Assembly (NCBI RefSeq): GCF_900114605.1
Contig: NZ_FOTP01000004.1
Location: 473,890-537,889 of the forward strand
Length of the DNA stretch: 64,000 nucleotides
Direction of reading: 5' to 3'
DNA from: Bradyrhizobium sp. NFR13
GTDB taxonomy: Bacteria; Pseudomonadota; Alphaproteobacteria; Rhizobiales; Xanthobacteraceae
Both the position numbers and the translations under genes were made by a program. A model generated the notes under the pieces. It worked only from the letters and a program-made list of their open reading frames with translations, had not been told where the DNA came from and ran no database searches. Shown here piece after piece: positions 60,290-64,000 of this stretch (positions within the stretch are counted from its first letter, which is position 1; every line of letters starts with the position of its first letter).

Positions 60290-60333
60290 TCGGGAAATCT
60301 GGTCGACCAGGACACAACGCAACTCCGCTACTG
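60290..60333. repeat. 44-bp intergenic repeat, copy B
   Basis: Partner of 49107-49150 with 2 mismatches. It lies in the 397-bp gene-free stretch 60050-60446; nothing else was seen there. Confidence 0.6.
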
Positions 60334-60446
60334 TACCGCAAGGCCGAGAATGGCTTTCAAGGTGGCTGGAGCGAACAAGCTAATGCTGGCCTACGGGGCG
60401 GCGGCGATCCGCCGCCGCCCAAATATCGGCAGCAGCCGAGAGACAG

Positions 60447-60683
60447 CTAGTTCTCGGTGCACACCTTAATGGTCTTCATGCCGGTTTCGGCTTCAGCCCT
60501 GGTCTTGAAGATGCCATTACCGACGATCGTGGTGGTCGTTGTCGTCGGCTTCTTATCGACGACTGTGCACTTCTTGGTAGTGGTGTCGCGGACCACGTAA
60601 TACTCAGTCGAAACGGCTGCCTGGCCAAATGCCGCGGAAGCGGTGAAAGCTGAAACGGCGGATACTATAAGAAATTTTTTCAT
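60447..60683 (-). CDS. Small exported protein
   Basis: 78 residues. Signal peptide (KKFLIVSAVSAFTASAAFGQ) and a 55-residue mature part with two Cys: AAVSTEYYVVRDTTTKKCTVVDKKPTTTTTTIVGNGIFKTRAEAETGMKTIKVCTEN. Compact Thr-rich beta protein. Not named. Confidence 0.75.
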   Translation of the reverse strand: MKKFLIVSAVSAFTASAAFGQAAVSTEYYVVRDTTTKKCTVVDKKPTTTTTTIVGNGIFKTRAEAETGMKTIKVCTEN

Positions 60684-60773
60684 AACATTCCTCCATTCGC
60701 ATGCGGGTGCACAATCCCCGCTTGAATCAAATAAGAAGAATTGCTGAAGGTTCCTGAGCGCTACACTCGCAGA

Positions 60774-61001
60774 CTATTGGTGCCGACGATACTCGATGAC
60801 GCCCTTAGCTCGCAGGTCCGCCCTTACCTTGCGGACGCCGGCCAGCGGAATGCCCAGATCGGACGCCTTTCTCTTTACTGACGTGATGGGCCGACCGAGC
60901 GCTGCTGCGGCACGTAGGGCAGAAGCTCCGCTGTCGACGAGCGCTTTGAGCTTGGCGACGTCTTCCGTATCCCAAGGTTTGGCAAGAAGGCGCCTCACCA
61001 T
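60774..61001 (-). CDS. Myb/GcrA-like HTH protein
   Basis: 75 residues from ATG 61001 (GGAG upstream). WDTEDVAKLKALVDSGASALRAAAALGRPITSVKRKASDLGIPL is a helix-turn-helix unit resembling GcrA/Myb-like alphaproteobacterial regulators; the tail KVRADLRAKGVIEYRRHQ is basic. It lies 2 bp after the Zn-ribbon gene, so both are one operon. Confidence 0.6.
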   Translation of the reverse strand: MVRRLLAKPWDTEDVAKLKALVDSGASALRAAAALGRPITSVKRKASDLGIPLAGVRKVRADLRAKGVIEYRRHQ

Positions 61002-61003
61002 AG

Positions 61004-61204
61004 CTACGTCTCCGGCGGTCGCAGCTCGCCCTTCAACCAGCATGCAGCTTGCATCGCGGGATCTGGCTCAACAGCGGCATGGATGAAGCTGCACTTGGGG
61101 CACTCGTAGGTGTGTGCAACGAGGCCATTTTCAGGAAGGGAGCATCTGATCCAATAGGAGGTAGCTCCGCAATTAGGACAGGGTAGGGTTCGGATGCGTC
61201 GCAT
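61004..61204 (-). CDS. Zinc-ribbon small protein
   Basis: 66 residues. CPNC (9-12) and CPKC (35-38) form a zinc ribbon: LPCPNCGATSYWIRCSLPENG..YECPKCSFIHA. Typical short unknown protein in this group. Confidence 0.65.
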   Translation of the reverse strand: MRRIRTLPCPNCGATSYWIRCSLPENGLVAHTYECPKCSFIHAAVEPDPAMQAACWLKGELRPPET

Positions 61205-61415
61205 GGCCGGTACTCGTACTAGAGCCGTTACGCAGCAAGGTTCAGAGCTTCGTTAAAACTCTCAGGATATCGGTTGAGTTCCCGGCCGCTCGCCGTCCGG
61301 CGCTCCGTTCTTCCACGTAAAGAATCCGCCCGACTCACATTACGATAATGCCGACGGCGATCAGGCTGTCGCGGTTGGTGCGCCCTCCGATCTGCTCGCA
61401 TGGCCTTTGCGATCT

Positions 61416-61679
61416 CTATAGACTTGCGGCGAATGCTTCTGGCTTGGCGTAACCCTGTGGACGCGGCGCGGAATCTCCGACAGGCGGCGTTGCTGGATGG
61501 GAACGCCGGAGCCGATCTGACCCCTTGGATCCCGGATTATTGAATCCCAATACTCCTCCGCAGATCGTCTGCCGGGTCAGGCGTCGGGCTCGCAGGCTCT
61601 GGCGGGCGCTGGGCTTGGAAGCCAGCTTTTCCATCTGTTTCGGCGTCGGCATGCGCCAGCTTGCGGGTCTATCGCTCAT
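61416..61679 (-). CDS. Doubtful Arg-rich hypothetical protein
   Basis: 87 residues, low complexity (RPASWRMPTPKQMEKLASKPSARQSLRARRLTRQT..). The 5' half is orderly; the 3' half is Pro/Ala-rich. Could be noncoding. Confidence 0.3.
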   Translation of the reverse strand: MSDRPASWRMPTPKQMEKLASKPSARQSLRARRLTRQTICGGVLGFNNPGSKGSDRLRRSHPATPPVGDSAPRPQGYAKPEAFAASL

Positions 61680-62182
61680 GCCCGACTAGAGCATAGGAGG
61701 AACAAAAATCGAGGCCGCTGAGGTTGAATTTTGGGTGCCTTGGAGAAGCGCCGCGCGAATTAGAGCGAGTGCGTTCACCTTCTATAATTAGGCCGCGGCA
61801 GCCTTCGGCCATGCGGTGGACTGGAGATCTTGGGGAACTGGTGACCGCATAGAGAAGCCGCCTGGCTTGGACCCGGGCGGCTTCTTGCCCAAGGCGGGGG
61901 CAGTTTTGATCCGTCGCAACAGCTATCTCCTGCGAGACGGGAGGACAGGCGCCGATGCGGAGCCAATCCCAGGTTCAATCGAGCGACTCGGGAACCGAAA
62001 CCGTATGATCCCGCTCCGGTGAGCCGAGCGCTTGGCGCAGGAGCGCGATCACATTCACCAGCTCTTTTCTGCTTCACACCGCCCGTCGGAAATCGGGGCG
62101 TCGCTTCCGCCGTCACTTGAAACAAAATGGTCCGAGCCGCGTCATCGTCCCGGGAGCGACGATTTTCGGGAAAGGACAAGCG
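61680..62182. other. Gene-free stretch before the Gly/His-rich gene
   Basis: 503 bp without a convincing gene on either strand. It holds one GC-rich hairpin, AAGCCGCC..GGGCGGCTT near 61856-61884, without T-run. Presumably carries the promoter for 62183. Confidence 0.45.
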
Positions 62183-62515
62183 ATGTTACGGAAAACAGTA
62201 ATCGTTGCACTTGCTGTTGCCGCCATGAGTCTTCTTCCACCCACAGATGCTTCGGCTCGCGGCGGGTTTCATGGCGGCGGGCTTCATGGAGGCGGCTGGC
62301 ATGGAGGCGGCTGGCATGGCGGATGGCGTGGTGGTGGATGGCGCGGCGGCTGGGGCGGACCGGCGTTTGTCGGTGCAGGAATTGGTCTGGGACTTGCCAG
62401 TACTGCCTGGGGAGTCGGCGGTTGGGGGCCGGGTTGGCGAGACCCGTGTATTCGCCATCGCCAGGTCTGGACTCGTTGGGGCTGGCGAATTGTGCCTGTG
62501 AACGTTTGCTGGTGA
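62183..62515 (+). CDS. Gly/His/Trp-rich secreted protein, relative of 401-787
   Basis: 110 residues from ATG 62183 (AAAGGA upstream). Signal peptide MLRKTVIVALAVAAMSLLPPTDASA, then FHGGG/LHGGG/WHGGG repeats and a WRGGWGG tract, then a small C-terminal domain (GAGIGLGL..VWTRWGWRIVPVNVCW). Same design as the protein at 401-787, starting MLRK and ending with a Cys tail. Function unknown. Confidence 0.75.
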   Translation: MLRKTVIVALAVAAMSLLPPTDASARGGFHGGGLHGGGWHGGGWHGGWRGGGWRGGWGGPAFVGAGIGLGLASTAWGVGGWGPGWRDPCIRHRQVWTRWGWRIVPVNVCW

Positions 62516-62582
62516 ACCTAAGTCGGCCGCTGAAAATTTCGCATTCTAGCGGCCGATTGCGATCAACTACCGCCGCAAGCAG

Positions 62583-62612
62583 AAAAAAACCGCCGGCATT
62601 TTCGCGCGGCGG
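62583..62612 (-). terminator. Terminator-like hairpin on the minus strand
   Basis: CCGCCG / CGGCGG stem with an 11-nt loop, then TTTTTTT on the minus strand. No minus gene ends here. A second, plus-strand hairpin (TCGGCCGCT/AGCGGCCGA, 62523-62556) follows the Gly/His-rich gene. The gap 62516-62926 holds nothing else. Confidence 0.5.
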
Positions 62613-62926
62613 CTACCGGAGTTCTTCCAAAATTGATTGGTACTGAAACTTCCCGCTCCGGCGAACTAAACAAGCATACAGATTTCTATTGATGAAGAAT
62701 CATCCGGGTTCCAGCGAGCGGAACAAGAAGCAGCGTTGCTTTTTCACATCACCTTCTCAGTAGATGAGACATCAGGGCCGCACGAGCTCTCTTGGCCCCG
62801 AGTTAGTAAAAGAGCGCTGCCGCCGAAACATCCGATTGTTCCTCCATCGTCAAGACGATGCCGTTGCCCGCGGAACGCTGCATAACATCAAGCGTTGGGC
62901 GTTCGGCCTTATCCAGGATCCAACTC

Positions 62927-63787
62927 ATGTCCCATTCTTATCCCGCACCTCCGTTTGCTTCACAGAAACAACCGATGCCGGGCCGAACAGAGGCCATGCA
63001 GCCTCGTCCCGATCATGGCGAGAGCAGTTACAGGGGGGCTGGTCGATTGCTGGGCATGAGAGCAGTGATTACCGGCGGCGACAGCGGAATCGGCCGCGCC
63101 GTCGCGTTAGCCTACGCACGCGAAGGTGCTGACGTTCTGATTTCTTATCTCGATGAGACCGAGGATGCGCTCGAGGCCAAAGCTTTGATCGAGCGCGAAG
63201 GCCGCAAGGCCATAATGGTCGCAGGTGACATCCAGCACCGGCGCCATTGCGACGATATTATCGATACGGCGGTAAAGGAATTGGGCGGGATCGACATCCT
63301 CGTTAACAATGCGGCGCACCAAGCGACCTTCAAGGACATTGGCGACATTTCCGATGAGGAGTGGGATCTGACGTTCAGGACAAACATCTATGCGATGTTT
63401 TACCTGACGAGGGCCGCCGTGCCTTACATGAAGCCCGGAAGCGCGATCATCAATACCGCGTCGGTCAATTCGGATATGCCGAACCCAACCTTGCTGGCCT
63501 ATGCAACCACGAAGGGGGCCATTCAGAATTTCACCGGCGGGCTGGCGCAGATGCTGGCTGATAAAGGCATCCGCGCAAACGCCGTGGCGCCGGGACCGAT
63601 TTGGACGCCGCTCATTCCGTCCACCATGCCGGACGAGGCCGTGACAAATTTCGGCAAGCAGACGCCGATGCAACGCCCCGGGCAGCCGGCAGAGCTCGCA
63701 ACCGCCTACGTGATGCTCGCAGATCCACTCTCAAGCTACGTGTCCGGGGCGACAATCGCCGTTACAGGCGGCAAACCTTTCATCTAG
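62927..63787 (+). CDS. SDR family oxidoreductase (YghA-like)
   Basis: 286 residues from ATG 62927. The N-terminal extension (SHSYPAPPFASQKQPMPGRTEAMQPRPDHGESSYRGAGRLLG) is typical of the YghA/glucose-dehydrogenase-like group; then TGGDSGIGRA (NAD(P) binding), NNAAHQ, the active site Ser and YATTK (Tyr-x3-Lys). It probably reduces aldehydes or ketones with NADPH in stress response. ATG 62858 upstream is less likely. Confidence 0.9.
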   Translation: MSHSYPAPPFASQKQPMPGRTEAMQPRPDHGESSYRGAGRLLGMRAVITGGDSGIGRAVALAYAREGADVLISYLDETEDALEAKALIEREGRKAIMVAGDIQHRRHCDDIIDTAVKELGGIDILVNNAAHQATFKDIGDISDEEWDLTFRTNIYAMFYLTRAAVPYMKPGSAIINTASVNSDMPNPTLLAYATTKGAIQNFTGGLAQMLADKGIRANAVAPGPIWTPLIPSTMPDEAVTNFGKQTPMQRPGQPAELATAYVMLADPLSSYVSGATIAVTGGKPFI

Positions 63788-64000
63788 CCGGATCGCGCGT
63801 CTCGCGACCCGTGTCAGACAGGGGCGGCTCGTAAGGCCAAATTGGGCGGCTCGCGGGGCGCGTTAAAATCTTCCAAGCAGTGGGGTTTCATGGGTGTCGA
63901 GCATTTTGCCATGGGTGGGTGGGCTCGCCGCTGTCCTGACTTCACTTTCGTACATTACAGGTCCGGAAAGCATTACCGCGGGGCTCAACCAAAGATCTGT
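63788..64000. other. Right edge, no gene seen
   Basis: 213 bp to the window edge with no credible gene; the frame of the next gene may begin beyond it. Confidence 0.4.

Overview
The window reads as a 64 kb piece of chromosome from an alphaproteobacterium of the Bradyrhizobium/Rhodopseudomonas/Afipia group (Nitrobacteraceae). This rests on the high GC content, the many small Gly/His-rich or Arg-rich secreted proteins, the order iron-sulfur scaffold - folE - hisI, the CtrA-like TTAA-N7-TTAA boxes, and the REP-like intergenic palindromes containing CCGGAATGACG. The species cannot be fixed from the sequence alone.

Region 1 (1-30.5 kb) is ordinary core chromosome. It holds a transglutaminase-like peptidase, a double PilZ protein, a PAS_5 protein, a rhomboid protease, a CBS protein, a patatin-like phospholipase, a PAS-GGDEF-EAL c-di-GMP enzyme, a nitroreductase, thrS, an MFS transporter, a GrlR-like protein, yidD, a ClpP-like periplasmic protein, a NifU-like scaffold, folE, hisI, a SLT transglycosylase, a DUF2336 protein, a response regulator with an Hpt partner, NAD kinase, a class C beta-lactamase-like hydrolase and a beta-barrel outer membrane protein. 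Several genes act in cell-cycle, motility or second-messenger signalling.

Region 2 (29.3-30.5 kb) is a 1 kb non-coding stretch of nested palindromes that ends at a tRNA-Thr(TGT) gene.

Region 3 (30.6 to about 45-54 kb) is a mobile element next to that tRNA. It has an OLD-like ATPase/TOPRIM gene at the border, a tyrosine integrase, an excisionase-like HTH protein, a leftward early operon, a CI-like repressor with a divergent Cro-like gene, four matching operator palindromes on both sides of the repressor, a rightward replication operon and a P27-type small terminase subunit. No large terminase, portal, capsid or tail-tube gene is present. After the small terminase come a triple zinc-finger protein, a cold-shock-like protein, a tail-fibre-like protein and cargo: two acyltransferase-3 proteins, a tandem pair of predicted HEPN proteins, a BLUF photoreceptor and a second GrlR-like protein. 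This is either a decayed prophage or a phage satellite (PICI-like). No right attachment site was found.

Region 4 (about 54-64 kb) is accessory chromosome rich in genes under 100 codons: PepSY, Tat-exported, KGG-type, DUF4142 and zinc-ribbon proteins. It holds three RlpA-like remnants at different stages of decay and a NusG-like gene without a clear start. It ends with a second Gly/His-rich secreted protein resembling the one at the left end, and an SDR oxidoreductase. The right end of the island cannot be placed.
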